The translations under genes were made by a program, and so were the position numbers. From a virus: a stretch of DNA of 22,581 nucleotides. Within the stretch, counting starts at the first letter, position 1; each line of letters starts with the position of its first letter. This document shows, piece by piece, positions 12,344 through 18,973 of this stretch. Under the pieces are notes generated by a model that worked only from the letters and a program-made list of their open reading frames with translations, had not been told where the DNA came from and searched no databases. Where the stretch lies: the IMG/VR virus record IMGVR_UViG_3300050821_005068, positions 1 through 22,581 of that record, one strand, 5' to 3'.

Positions 12344-12819
12344 CCTTCGGAAATTTCGGCGCGGCATCCGGCGCGCAGCCAGCATCACCCAACGTAACGG
12401 GCGTGCAGCCGTTCGCTCCAGGCGCAGTCGGGCAGCCGCCCGGTCAGGCCGGCGCGACCCTGCCGCCATGCTACAACACCCAGTTCGAGTCACTGCTCGC
12501 GGCCGTGAGCCGCGGCGAGGTGTCGCTCAACCAGTACGTCGCGGCCGGTAACCAGTTCGGCGGCGTCGGCAACGCGAACGGCAACCCAACCCTGATGCAG
12601 GCGTTCTCCCAGGGCGGACAGATGAACGGCACGAACGGGCTCAACGGCAACGGTGCCGGTGGCGGGACCGTCAACTCCAGCTACGCGAGCGCGAACACGG
12701 TCGGCGGCACGTTCGGACCTTCGCAGCAGACGCAGACGGTCAACGCGAAAGTACCGCTCGGTGACCCCGGCTACGCCAGCTCACCGCTCGCGGCCCCGGC
12801 ACAGTACGGCGGGAACTAA
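12340..12819 (+). CDS. Gly/Asn-rich protein 1, 159 aa
   Basis: Low-complexity protein dominated by Gly, Asn, Ala and Gln, with a short ordered-looking segment QFESLLAAVSRGEVSLNQYVA near residues 48-67. The rest has runs such as GNANGNP and NGLNGNGAGGG. A related SLLAxxxRGxxxLNQ segment appears in the fourth protein of this cassette (13767-14219). It has no signal peptide or membrane segment, so it is not an obvious secreted protein. It may be a virion surface or fibre component. It is coupled to the previous gene by ATGA. Confidence 0.7.
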   Translation: MTFGNFGAASGAQPASPNVTGVQPFAPGAVGQPPGQAGATLPPCYNTQFESLLAAVSRGEVSLNQYVAAGNQFGGVGNANGNPTLMQAFSQGGQMNGTNGLNGNGAGGGTVNSSYASANTVGGTFGPSQQTQTVNAKVPLGDPGYASSPLAAPAQYGGN

Positions 12820-12820
12820 G

Positions 12821-13294
12821 ATGACACTCTTCAGACAGACTGACGGCATCGTCGCCGGGCAGCCCATCAACCCCAACTTCGGTGCCGCGAACGGTGCCGC
12901 AGCGGCGGGTAACGCGACCATCCAGCTCCCGGCCGGTATGCCGCTCCTCGTAGCGGCCAGCCTCGGGCTCGTGCCCGCGAACGCGCTCGTCTCTACCGTG
13001 AACGGTGTGCTCGTGGGCGGCGCGGTCACCCCGGCCGGTATCGGCGCGGACCCGTGCTCGGTGATGGAGCTGCTCTCCTCGGGCAACGGTAACCAGTCCA
13101 ACGGCGGCGTCGGGTACGGCGCGCTGCCCACCTCTCAGGGAGAGAACCAGCAGTACATCGTGAACGAGACCGCGATCGCGATGTCCGCGAACGGGCCAAC
13201 GCCCGTGAACGTGGACACGCTCGGGCTCGCACCCGTCGCGGCAGGCGTACAGGCCAACCTCGTCGGTCTCACCGCCAACGGATTCACAGGGTAA
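12821..13294 (+). CDS. Gly/Ala/Asn-rich protein 2, 157 aa
   Basis: The start is the ATG of MTLFRQTDGIVAGQPINPNFG, one base after the previous stop; the longer frame from 12653 is Arg-rich shadow. The protein is rich in Ala, Gly, Asn and Val, with repeated beta-prone stretches (MPLLVAASLGLVPANALVSTVNGVLVGG, and later NETAIAMSANGPTPVNVD). It resembles bead-like or fibre-type phage structural proteins rather than an enzyme. One cysteine. It is the second of four adjacent proteins of similar size and composition. No named family is recognised. Confidence 0.7.
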   Translation: MTLFRQTDGIVAGQPINPNFGAANGAAAAGNATIQLPAGMPLLVAASLGLVPANALVSTVNGVLVGGAVTPAGIGADPCSVMELLSSGNGNQSNGGVGYGALPTSQGENQQYIVNETAIAMSANGPTPVNVDTLGLAPVAAGVQANLVGLTANGFTG

Positions 13295-13298
13295 CCAT

Positions 13299-13763
13299 AT
13301 GACCATCTACGGCACACCGGGCGGGACACCGCTCAACACGACACCGTTCCAGGGGACGGCCCCGGGCAACGCGGCCCAGGCCACTATGCAGCCCGTGAAC
13401 CCGGGCGTGGGTCTCTTCCCACCGAACTCGAACAACCTGAGCGGTGACTCGGTCGCCGCCTCGCAGTCGCGCGCGGCGATCCCGGCCAACACCTACATCA
13501 CCAATGAAGGCGTCGGCAACAACATCACCATCAACAGCGCGCTCGGTACCGGCTCGGACGGCGGCAATCAGGCCAGCGCAACGAACGGCGTCCCCTACGG
13601 CTCAGCGGCCGGCGGCGGACAGGCCGGCGTAGGCGGCCAGGGCGGCGCGAACTTCAACGACAAGACCGGCGCGGTCGGTGACGTGCAGCTCGGTGCCCAG
13701 GCCAACCCCGGCAACCTGACCTTCCAGGGCGGCGGATCTCAGCCCGTCCAGTTCGCGGGCTAA
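13299..13763 (+). CDS. Gly/Asn-rich protein 3, 154 aa
   Basis: Very rich in Gly, Asn, Ala, Thr and Gln, with no cysteine and few charged residues. It has stretches such as NEGVGNNITINSALGTGS and GGGQAGVGGQGGANF. The N-terminus MTIYGTPGGTPLNTTPFQG and the NPGVGLFPPNS motif recall its neighbour's NPNFG start. Composition suggests an extended or beta-solenoid-like structural protein. It follows the previous gene after four bases and precedes the next by three, so all four are translated as a unit. Confidence 0.7.
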   Translation: MTIYGTPGGTPLNTTPFQGTAPGNAAQATMQPVNPGVGLFPPNSNNLSGDSVAASQSRAAIPANTYITNEGVGNNITINSALGTGSDGGNQASATNGVPYGSAAGGGQAGVGGQGGANFNDKTGAVGDVQLGAQANPGNLTFQGGGSQPVQFAG

Positions 13764-13766
13764 GCC

Positions 13767-14219
13767 ATGACCAACCTCTACGCTCCCGGTGACTTCACCC
13801 AGACAGCCGGCAACGACAACGGTCAGCCCGGCGGCGCGCCCGTGGGCGCGACCATGCAAGGCAACCCGCAAGAGTCATCCTACAAGCCATACGGCGCGTA
13901 CCCACCGGCACCGCAGGCCGGCGGCGCGGCGCAGACCGTGAACACGCCACTCTCGCACCACCTGATGAGCACGGGCGCGATCCCACTGCAAACGCACCCG
14001 ACCAACGCCGCGGGCCCGCCAGGGGTGGACTCGCTCCTCGCCCAGCTCGCGCGCGGACAGCTCATCCTGAACCAGTCCACCTACGGCCAGGGATCACTGA
14101 CCCCGGCCAACGGCGGCGCAGGACCGCAGAACGTACCGGCCGCACAGGTCGTGTCCATCCCGGTCGGCATCGCCAGCACACTCAACGTCGCCAACCCACC
14201 CATCTACACAGGCACCTAA
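13767..14219 (+). CDS. Gly/Pro/Asn-rich protein 4, 150 aa
   Basis: Pro- and Gly-rich N-terminal half, then an ordered segment VDSLLAQLARGQLILNQSTYGQG at about residues 87-109 that matches the SLLA...RG...LNQ segment of protein 1. The C-terminus (AQVVSIPVGIASTLNVANPPIYTG) is beta-prone. The shared segment suggests that proteins 1 and 4 arose by duplication, or that both bind the same partner through it. Probable virion component; no family recognised. Confidence 0.7.
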   Translation: MTNLYAPGDFTQTAGNDNGQPGGAPVGATMQGNPQESSYKPYGAYPPAPQAGGAAQTVNTPLSHHLMSTGAIPLQTHPTNAAGPPGVDSLLAQLARGQLILNQSTYGQGSLTPANGGAGPQNVPAAQVVSIPVGIASTLNVANPPIYTGT

Positions 14220-14220
14220 C

Positions 14221-14490
14221 ATGAAGACCTACCTCGCCGTCCTCGCTCTCGGTTTTCTCTGCAGCTGCGCCCCGGCCGCCCACAAGGCGGACGCGGTCGT
14301 GTCCGTGGCCATCGCCTACGCCAAGGACGGTAGCGTGATCGAGGCCGAGGTGTTGCACGTCGGTGCCGGCGACCAGATGCAGAACTGCGTGAAGCAGTCC
14401 AAGCAGTCCATCGACGGCGGCGCGCTGGCCAACATACCGGACGGGATCAGCATCAAGATCGCCTGCGTCGAAGCCAGCTTCCTGAACTAA
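14221..14490 (+). CDS. Putative lipoprotein, 89 aa
   Basis: The N-terminus MKTYLAVLALGFLCSCAPA is a short signal peptide. Leu-Cys-Ser before Cys16 forms an acceptable lipobox, so signal peptidase II would cut and Cys16 would be lipid-modified. The mature part (about 74 residues) is beta-rich, with SVAIAYAKDGSVIEAEVLHVG and two further cysteines that may form a disulfide. Phage lipoproteins usually act in superinfection exclusion or as outer-membrane spanins. The position among virion-type genes, with no lysis genes in view, leaves both open. Confidence 0.7.
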   Translation: MKTYLAVLALGFLCSCAPAAHKADAVVSVAIAYAKDGSVIEAEVLHVGAGDQMQNCVKQSKQSIDGGALANIPDGISIKIACVEASFLN

Positions 14491-14491
14491 C

Positions 14492-15583
14492 ATGGCAGTG
14501 GTCATCCCACCGGCCATCCCTACGGGGACGGGGGACGGCCAGTTTCTATCTCACGACCCGAACGATCCGGCACTGAACGTCAAGGCCGGGTTCGGCGGCG
14601 ATATCTGGGGCGCGCTCGGTGGCGGGTACATCCCAGAGCAGTTCTCATCGAGAGGGCTGCTCGTCCAGTTATCCGGGGCCATCCAACAGCACACGACCAC
14701 GATCGCTGGCGATCCGAACCAGATCGCGGTACTCGTGGCCATGGCCAAGGCGGCGATCCCTGGTACATTGGTCCCGCCCATTGTTCTGACCTCATCGACC
14801 GCGGGCACGGTCAACTTCGCGTTGCCCGGTGGATGGACCCGTATCGTTGCCATCGTCCAAGGTCCAGGCGGCGGTGGCGGTGGCGGCGACACGATCAACA
14901 GCGGCCCCTCGGGCGCGGGCGCGGGCGGCGGCGGCGAGCAGCGCACCAAGACCTACCTCGCGGGCCAGCTGCCCACACTGGTGAGCGGGTTCATCGGCAC
15001 GGGCGGCCTGGGCGGCCTGGGCGATCCCAACAACGGCGCTACGGGCAGCGCGGCTACCACGTTCAACAGCAGCGACATGGTCGCCAACGCCGGCCTCGGC
15101 GGCGGCAGCTTCACCAACGGCTCGAACGGCGGCACGGGCGGCACGGGCGGCTCTGGTGGTGTCGGCATCAACGGCGGCCAGGGCGGCGGCGGACGTCAGT
15201 CCCTCCAGGGCGACCCCGGACTCTCGAACGGCGGGTGCGCTGGCGGTGGCGGCGGCGGCGGCAGCACCCTCAGCGGACCCGCAACGCAGGGCGGTAACGT
15301 GCCACTGTTTCCAGCTATCGGCGGGCTCGGCGCGACCGTGAATGGGGCCAATCAGACGGCGCAGGCCGGCAACGGCATCAACGGGTCCGGTGGCGGCGGC
15401 GCGTGCGATAAGGGCCTCGCGAACTGCGCGGTCAACGCCGGCAACGGCGGCACCGGTCTACCCGGTAACGGCGGCGGTGGCGCGGGCTCGGGCGCGAAGT
15501 CCGGCGGCGGATCCACTGGCAGTAACGCCAACGGCGGGAACGGCGGGAACGGTTCGATCACACTCACGGTCTTCTTCAACTAG
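14492..15583 (+). CDS. Glycine-rich fibre or adhesin-type protein, 363 aa
   Basis: Residues 1-125 are an ordinary folded region, with a helical part (IQQHTTTIAGDPNQIAVLVAMAK) and a strand WTRIVAIVQGPG. From about residue 125 to 350 the protein is extremely glycine-rich, with repeats such as GGTGGTGGSGG and GGGGGGGS. It ends in a strand GSITLTVFFN. This layout, a beta strand, then glycine loops, then a closing strand, is the glycine-rich domain seen in phage tail fibres and adhesin tips, where polyglycine helices pack together. It probably binds the cell surface. The four preceding Gly/Asn-rich genes may belong to the same structure. Confidence 0.7.
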   Translation: MAVVIPPAIPTGTGDGQFLSHDPNDPALNVKAGFGGDIWGALGGGYIPEQFSSRGLLVQLSGAIQQHTTTIAGDPNQIAVLVAMAKAAIPGTLVPPIVLTSSTAGTVNFALPGGWTRIVAIVQGPGGGGGGGDTINSGPSGAGAGGGGEQRTKTYLAGQLPTLVSGFIGTGGLGGLGDPNNGATGSAATTFNSSDMVANAGLGGGSFTNGSNGGTGGTGGSGGVGINGGQGGGGRQSLQGDPGLSNGGCAGGGGGGGSTLSGPATQGGNVPLFPAIGGLGATVNGANQTAQAGNGINGSGGGGACDKGLANCAVNAGNGGTGLPGNGGGGAGSGAKSGGGSTGSNANGGNGGNGSITLTVFFN

Positions 15584-15592
15584 GATGACACG

Positions 15593-15874
15593 ATGAACAA
15601 ACAACGCGGCGGCGGGTTCACGGTGAACGGGTACCTCGCCATGCTGCTGCTCGCGGTAGCGGTCGCGAGCGGTGCCTTCAACTGGTACCAACACAAGCAC
15701 CGCACGATCGAGATCAACGTGGCCCTCCCGGCCATGAAGATCGTCGGTCACACATCGAGGATCACGGACTGGGATGAGGACAGCTACAAGACGCACGTCT
15801 TCCCGGCAGATACTGCGGAGGCCAACAAGGTGTGCGGAGCTTTCAATGTCGTCCAGTGCTGGATCAGAATCTGA
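15593..15874 (+). CDS. Membrane-anchored protein, 93 aa
   Basis: Residues 12-30 (NGYLAMLLLAVAVASGAF) form one transmembrane segment after a short basic N-terminus, so the bulk should face the periplasm. The exported part (about 60 residues) has two cysteines near the C-terminus (KVCGAFNVVQCWIRI) that may pair. AGGA lies before the ATG. It follows the glycine-rich protein gene after nine bases. With the nearby lipoprotein it could be compared to an inner/outer membrane spanin pair, but gene order and lack of a long helix argue against that. Confidence 0.7.
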   Translation: MNKQRGGGFTVNGYLAMLLLAVAVASGAFNWYQHKHRTIEINVALPAMKIVGHTSRITDWDEDSYKTHVFPADTAEANKVCGAFNVVQCWIRI

Positions 15875-16085
15875 GCGCAAGTGGAAGTGGTGCGTCTGCA
15901 CCCGCGCGCAATACACCGGTGTCAAGTGCCCCGACTGCGGGAAGCCGCTCGGGATCTACGACATCATCATCGAATATGCCGGCAAACACTGGCACCTATC
16001 ATGCCTGCTGGACACCCTCACACAGGGTGCCCGGCCGGTAGATAATCCGCTCTCGCTGTTCGGCGGAGCGGGGTTTCATCCCTAA
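15846..16085 (+). CDS. Small zinc-finger-like protein, 79 aa
   Basis: The start chosen is the ATG with GGAG six bases upstream, inside the end of the preceding gene (29-base overlap). Residues 16-53 contain Cys16, Cys18, Cys28, Cys31, His48, His50 and Cys53. The CPDC knuckle and HWHLSC tail recall a LIM-like or treble-clef zinc finger. It could bind nucleic acid or protein. The tail (VDNPLSLFGGAGFHP) is short and flexible. No named family is recognised. Confidence 0.65.
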   Translation: MSSSAGSESERKWKWCVCTRAQYTGVKCPDCGKPLGIYDIIIEYAGKHWHLSCLLDTLTQGARPVDNPLSLFGGAGFHP

Positions 16086-16097
16086 GAGGAAAACACA

Positions 16098-16577
16098 ATG
16101 GGTTCACTAGGCGTCTTCCGAGACGAATTCTACAACGCAGCGGACGCGCTGACTGTAGCGCAGTTCACCAGCACATCACAGGCGTCTGGTACACTGGTGG
16201 CGGCGGCGATGGCCGGCGCACGGGTGACCTACGTGCTGTCGTCTGGCGCGACCGCGTTGACGACCGACACAGCGGCCAACATCATCGCCCAGCTGCAGAG
16301 TGCAGTGGCGGCGGCGCAGAAGGCCAACGTCGGCGGGTTTGCCGCAGCTCTGGGATCAACCCCACCGCCCGGCGTCCCGAATCTGTTCAACATGTCCTAC
16401 ATTCTCACCATTGAGAACACGAACGCGGGCACGTTGACCATCACCGGTGGAACCGGCGTGACGCTAGTTGGAACGGCCACCATGCTGACCGTTACCCAGC
16501 GTACTTGGGTCGTGACCGTCACCGGTCCGGCATCGATCACTATGCAGACCGTTGGCTCTCAGGCCACCGCCGTCTAA
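16098..16577 (+). CDS. Putative virion structural protein, 159 aa
   Basis: The first half is alanine-rich and partly helical. The second half, residues 100-155, is a beta-rich section with YILTIENTNAGTLTITGGTG, then TMLTVTQRTWVVTVTGPASITM. This pattern of short strands and TITGGTGVTL turns is common in small phage head-decoration and tail proteins. AGAGG lies eight bases before the ATG. Cysteine-free and low in charge, as expected for an assembled virion protein. The exact place in the particle is not readable. Confidence 0.7.
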   Translation: MGSLGVFRDEFYNAADALTVAQFTSTSQASGTLVAAAMAGARVTYVLSSGATALTTDTAANIIAQLQSAVAAAQKANVGGFAAALGSTPPPGVPNLFNMSYILTIENTNAGTLTITGGTGVTLVGTATMLTVTQRTWVVTVTGPASITMQTVGSQATAV

Positions 16578-16594
16578 TCAAGAGGTATATTCAC

Positions 16595-16843
16595 ATGGGC
16601 AAGAAAGAAGCAGCCAACATGAAAGGCGAAGAGTACTTGAAAGGCCGCAGGGCCGGTGTAGAGGGAACCCACGGCGCGTCGCGTAAGGGCGTGGCCGAGA
16701 AGACCCTGCTCCCGCACAGCGACACCAACGACAGCGGTGGCGAGTCCGAGCTGAACGAGTGCGCCAGCCGCATCTACCAGAAGGCCCGCAAGAACGGCGG
16801 CGCTGGTGACGGCGAGGGCGATCAGGCTCTGACAGAGCGATAA
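16595..16843 (+). CDS. Small charged protein, 82 aa
   Basis: The start is the ATG of MGKKEAANMKGEEYLKG, with AGAGG upstream; a longer frame from 16505 overlaps the previous gene. The protein is rich in Lys, Arg, Glu and Gly. It carries a run of GRRAGVEGTHGASRKG and an acidic tail (GDGEGDQALTER). It has no hydrophobic core segment and is probably disordered alone. It is the first of four small Lys/Arg-rich proteins in this stretch. Function unknown. Confidence 0.7.
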   Translation: MGKKEAANMKGEEYLKGRRAGVEGTHGASRKGVAEKTLLPHSDTNDSGGESELNECASRIYQKARKNGGAGDGEGDQALTER

Positions 16844-16846
16844 GCC

Positions 16847-17047
16847 GTGCCTTCGGTATCACCGAAGCAAGCGAAACTGATGCGGGCCGTCGCCCACGGG
16901 TGGCACAAACCCGGTGGCGGCGGCCCCAGCGTCGGTGTAGCCAAAGATTTCATGCACGCGGACGAGGCCAAGAAAAAGGGCCACCGTAACCGCGAGCAGC
17001 GCGCTGATCGTAAGCGTGAGACATCCGCCTGGGCGGAGGGGAAGTAA
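16847..17047 (+). CDS. Small basic protein with PSVSPKQAKLM start, 66 aa
   Basis: A GTG-started gene three bases after the previous stop. The N-terminus (PSVSPKQAKLMRAVAHGWHKP) and VAKDFMHADEAKKKG follow the pattern of small phage proteins resembling DUF3008, which begin with a short KSxxQ..LM..A helix and a VAKxF.xAD segment. The C-terminus (KKKGHRNREQRADRKRE) is very basic, consistent with contact to DNA. The family function is unknown. Confidence 0.65.
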   Translation: MPSVSPKQAKLMRAVAHGWHKPGGGGPSVGVAKDFMHADEAKKKGHRNREQRADRKRETSAWAEGK

Positions 17048-17048
17048 C

Positions 17049-17366
17049 ATGATCGGCGACGCATTCGCGCGCGGTAAGCGCCACAGCACGAAGGCCCACG
17101 GCCCAGAGTACAAGAAAAAGAACTCTCGCGGCCAGAGCCATAAGCACGTGCCCGACAGCAAGGGCGAGAACGACACGGACAGCGGGGGCGACTCGCTGAC
17201 CCGCAAGACATCGAAGGCCATGCACTCGAAGGGCACCAAGCCCGGCGTGGGTGTGTCCGACCGTCAGGCCCCACACAAGCAGGTGCGGACCAAAGAATTG
17301 AAGCACGTAGACCAGCGCAACATCATCAACGAATGGTGCAGCGGCAAACGAGGATCGTACAAGTGA
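17049..17366 (+). CDS. Highly basic hydrophilic protein, 105 aa
   Basis: Begins at the ATG of MIGDAFARGKRHSTKAHG one base after the previous stop; the upstream extension from 17016 overlaps that gene. The sequence is full of Lys, Arg, His, Gly and Ser with very few hydrophobics (EYKKKNSRGQSHKHVPDSKG, then SLTRKTSKAMHSKGTKPG). It should be disordered and cationic. A role in binding packaged DNA or in virion assembly is plausible but inferred. Confidence 0.7.
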   Translation: MIGDAFARGKRHSTKAHGPEYKKKNSRGQSHKHVPDSKGENDTDSGGDSLTRKTSKAMHSKGTKPGVGVSDRQAPHKQVRTKELKHVDQRNIINEWCSGKRGSYK

Positions 17367-17710
17367 GCATAGACACAACCTTCAAGCCGGCCACCGACCT
17401 GCTGGTCGTGGACAACTCGGTAGCGGCACAGGTGCCGGGCGCGTCGCAGAAAGGTGTCACCACGTTCCGGTGCGTGGCGCGCGTAGCGAACGCGTACCTC
17501 GCCTGGGGTCGTGCCAGCACGGTCGCAGCTCCAGCCGCGCCCGCCGCTGTCGGTGTGAAACCGGGCACACAGGGTGGCGGTATCGTCGGCCTTACGGTCG
17601 GCGTCGCGTGCTATCTCGAACTACCCCCAGACTCATTTTTCATCTCCAGTGCCGCGTTTGCGACATCGAACGTCGAGATCATCGGCGGCACGGGCGGAGA
17701 GGGAGGCTAA
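17363..17710 (+). CDS. Putative virion structural protein, 115 aa
   Basis: Starts at a GTG overlapping the previous stop as GTGA, with AGGA eight bases upstream. It is beta-rich, with TTFRCVARVANAYLAWGRAS, an Ala/Pro stretch, then ACYLELPPDSFFISS and a final EIIGGTGGEGG. The order (a strand ending in YLAWG, a VxLPPxSxFI segment, a Gly-rich tail) is like small head-decoration proteins of several phages, an assignment from pattern memory. Likely part of the capsid or tail. Confidence 0.65.
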   Translation: MSIDTTFKPATDLLVVDNSVAAQVPGASQKGVTTFRCVARVANAYLAWGRASTVAAPAAPAAVGVKPGTQGGGIVGLTVGVACYLELPPDSFFISSAAFATSNVEIIGGTGGEGG

Positions 17711-17711
17711 C

Positions 17712-17942
17712 ATGGCAGGCGGACTACTGATATTCGACAAGACCCCAGCGGACGGCAAGCTCCGTCCCAAGCCCAAGACGACCAAGTACAAGGGCCACCG
17801 GGTGACGCACGGCGAGAAGTCCGTGACCCAGAAGCACCAGCAGCACGGCGAGCTGCTCGTGGGGAACTCTCCGAAACGTATCACCGACATCGGCAAATCT
17901 CGCGGGAAGCGGGCCGATGCGTTCATGCGCACGGGCAAGTAA
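17712..17942 (+). CDS. Small basic protein, 76 aa
   Basis: The start is the ATG of MAGGLLIFDKTPADGK, one base after the previous stop. After the short hydrophobic start it is strongly basic and hydrophilic (KLRPKPKTTKYKGHRVTHGEK, then SPKRITDIGKSRGKRADAF). It has a similar composition to the proteins at 16847-17047 and 17049-17366, so the three may be related in role. No family is recognised. Confidence 0.7.
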   Translation: MAGGLLIFDKTPADGKLRPKPKTTKYKGHRVTHGEKSVTQKHQQHGELLVGNSPKRITDIGKSRGKRADAFMRTGK

Positions 17943-17945
17943 CAC

Positions 17946-18395
17946 GTGGGCCTGATCATCGGCAACCGCGGGCTGCAGGGCAGCCCCAACCTGCCGTACC
18001 TGCAAGACACCGTGCTTGCGGGCTCGGACACGTACCTCGCGTTCGTGTTCCTAGATCGTAGCAACACCCCGGTCGTGCCCAGCTCGATCAAGGTCGAGCT
18101 GGATGACCTGACCAACAACATTCAGATGGACAATGGCCCGCTCACTCTAGCGGCTGCGGGCGCATCCGGAACCTTCTACGTTTACCCGGCCTTCACCAGC
18201 GGAGCTAACCCCCCGTGGGAACTGCAGCTGACGGCCAACCTCATGCAGATGACGTACCCGTACCAGGGCTCGCAGATCTGCAAGCTCACGCTCGTGTGGA
18301 CCGGCGTCGATTCAGTGCTCGGCAACCCGTTCACGGGCCGGTTCGAGAACATCATCGAGCTGGTCGCCACGCCGACCGTGAGCGGAACACTTTAA
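17946..18395 (+). CDS. Putative virion structural protein, 149 aa
   Basis: GTG start three bases after the previous stop. The product is beta-rich, with alternating strands: LAGSDTYLAFVFLDRSNTPV, SSIKVELDDLTNN, GTFYVYPAFTSG, WELQLTANLMQM, and a closing ENIIELVATPTVSG. This looks like an immunoglobulin-like or jelly-roll domain used in phage head or tail proteins. It ends the structural run; the tRNA cluster begins three bases after its stop. Exact role unknown. Confidence 0.7.
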   Translation: MGLIIGNRGLQGSPNLPYLQDTVLAGSDTYLAFVFLDRSNTPVVPSSIKVELDDLTNNIQMDNGPLTLAAAGASGTFYVYPAFTSGANPPWELQLTANLMQMTYPYQGSQICKLTLVWTGVDSVLGNPFTGRFENIIELVATPTVSGTL

Positions 18396-18397
18396 TT

Positions 18398-18471
18398 CAG
18401 GGCGAAGCGTTACGGTAGCGTACCTGCTTTGGAAGCAGGCGGCGGTTGTTCGACTCAACCCGTCCTGACCA
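18398..18471 (+). tRNA. tRNA-Pro(UGG)
   Basis: A complete cloverleaf of 74 nt. The acceptor stem CAGGGCG pairs with CGTCCTG at 18461-18467. The D arm is GCGT/GCGT with GG in the loop. The anticodon stem CCTGC/GCAGG encloses TTTGGAA, giving anticodon TGG. The T arm GGTTG/CAACC has the TTCGACT loop. The C1-G72 pair is typical of bacterial tRNA-Pro. The 3' CCA is encoded. Confidence 0.9.
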
Positions 18472-18476
18472 TCTTC

Positions 18477-18550
18477 TCACCGCTAGTTCAACGGCAGAAC
18501 TACTGGCTCTGAACCAGTCGATTGAGGTTCGAATCCTTGGCGGTGATCCA
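18477..18550 (+). tRNA. tRNA-Gln(CUG)
   Basis: A complete cloverleaf of 74 nt. The acceptor TCACCGC pairs with GCGGTGA. The D arm is GTTC/GAAC. The anticodon stem ACTGG/CCAGT encloses CTCTGAA, giving anticodon CTG. The T arm has the TTCGAAT loop, with two wobble pairs in its stem. The T1-A72 pair fits bacterial tRNA-Gln. The 3' CCA is encoded. It starts five bases after tRNA-Pro. Confidence 0.9.
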
Positions 18551-18552
18551 TT

Positions 18553-18628
18553 TGGCCTGTAGCTCAGTTGGTAGAGCGCAGAGCTGTTAACTCTGTGGTC
18601 GCACGTTCGATCCGTGCCGGGCCAGCCA
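18553..18628 (+). tRNA. tRNA-Asn(GUU)
   Basis: A complete cloverleaf of 76 nt. The acceptor TGGCCTG pairs with CGGGCCA. The D arm is GCTC/GAGC. The anticodon stem CAGAG/CTCTG encloses CTGTTAA, giving anticodon GTT. The T arm GCACG/CGTGC has the TTCGATC loop. Discriminator G and an encoded CCA follow. It starts two bases after tRNA-Gln, so the three are probably cut from one transcript. Confidence 0.95.
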
Positions 18629-18642
18629 CATGTATCGTATCT

Positions 18643-18668
18643 TAGACAAAAGGTGAGAGGTTTGTCTA
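18643..18668 (+). promoter_or_regulatory. Hairpin with the SD of the GroES-like gene in its loop
   Basis: TAGACAAA (18643-18650) and TTTGTCTA (18661-18668) are a perfect 8-bp inverted repeat. The ten-base loop between them is AGGTGAGAGG, which contains the ribosome-binding site of the next gene. The ATG at 18671 follows the stem by two bases, and an in-frame TTG at 18662 lies inside it. It may control translation or stabilise the message end left by tRNA processing. Confidence 0.55.
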
Positions 18669-18670
18669 CA

Positions 18671-18973
18671 ATGAGTGACATCCAATTCAAACAGACGCTG
18701 CTTGATGACTTCATCGTGGTGGCGCTGATCGATACCCCCGCATCGCAGGGGATGATCAAACTGCCAGACTGGCAGCGCACGTTGCGCGGAGAAGTTACGG
18801 CCACTGGACCCGGCCGCATGTTACCTTTCGGTGGTAGGGCTCCAATGGAGACCAAGGTCGGAGACATCGTGACCTTTGCGGCCACAGCGGGCATGGACAC
18901 TGACTATGGTGTTGGCCGCAAGATCCGCATGATGCATGACACTGACGTTGACACCATCGAGGAGAAGACATGA
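18671..18973 (+). CDS. GroES-like (cpn10) co-chaperonin, 100 aa
   Basis: A cpn10-length protein. Residues 11-50 (LDDFIVVALIDTP...GMIKLPDW...RGEVTATGPGR) match the GroES barrel start and its VxxxGPG turn. A KVGDIVTFAATAG strand lies at residues 62-74 and the final strands at 85-97. The segment at 20-31, between the first strands, stands where the mobile loop that contacts GroEL would be. It would cap host GroEL during folding of phage proteins, most likely the capsid. An in-frame TTG nine bases earlier, closer to the AGGTG, is an alternative start. A second GroES-like gene follows two genes on. Confidence 0.8.
   Translation: MSDIQFKQTLLDDFIVVALIDTPASQGMIKLPDWQRTLRGEVTATGPGRMLPFGGRAPMETKVGDIVTFAATAGMDTDYGVGRKIRMMHDTDVDTIEEKT

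Noticed and set aside
14833-15297. 154-codon Arg/Gln/His-rich frame inside the glycine-rich gene
   Set aside because: It is the frame-shifted reading of GGC-type glycine repeats and has no independent start signal.
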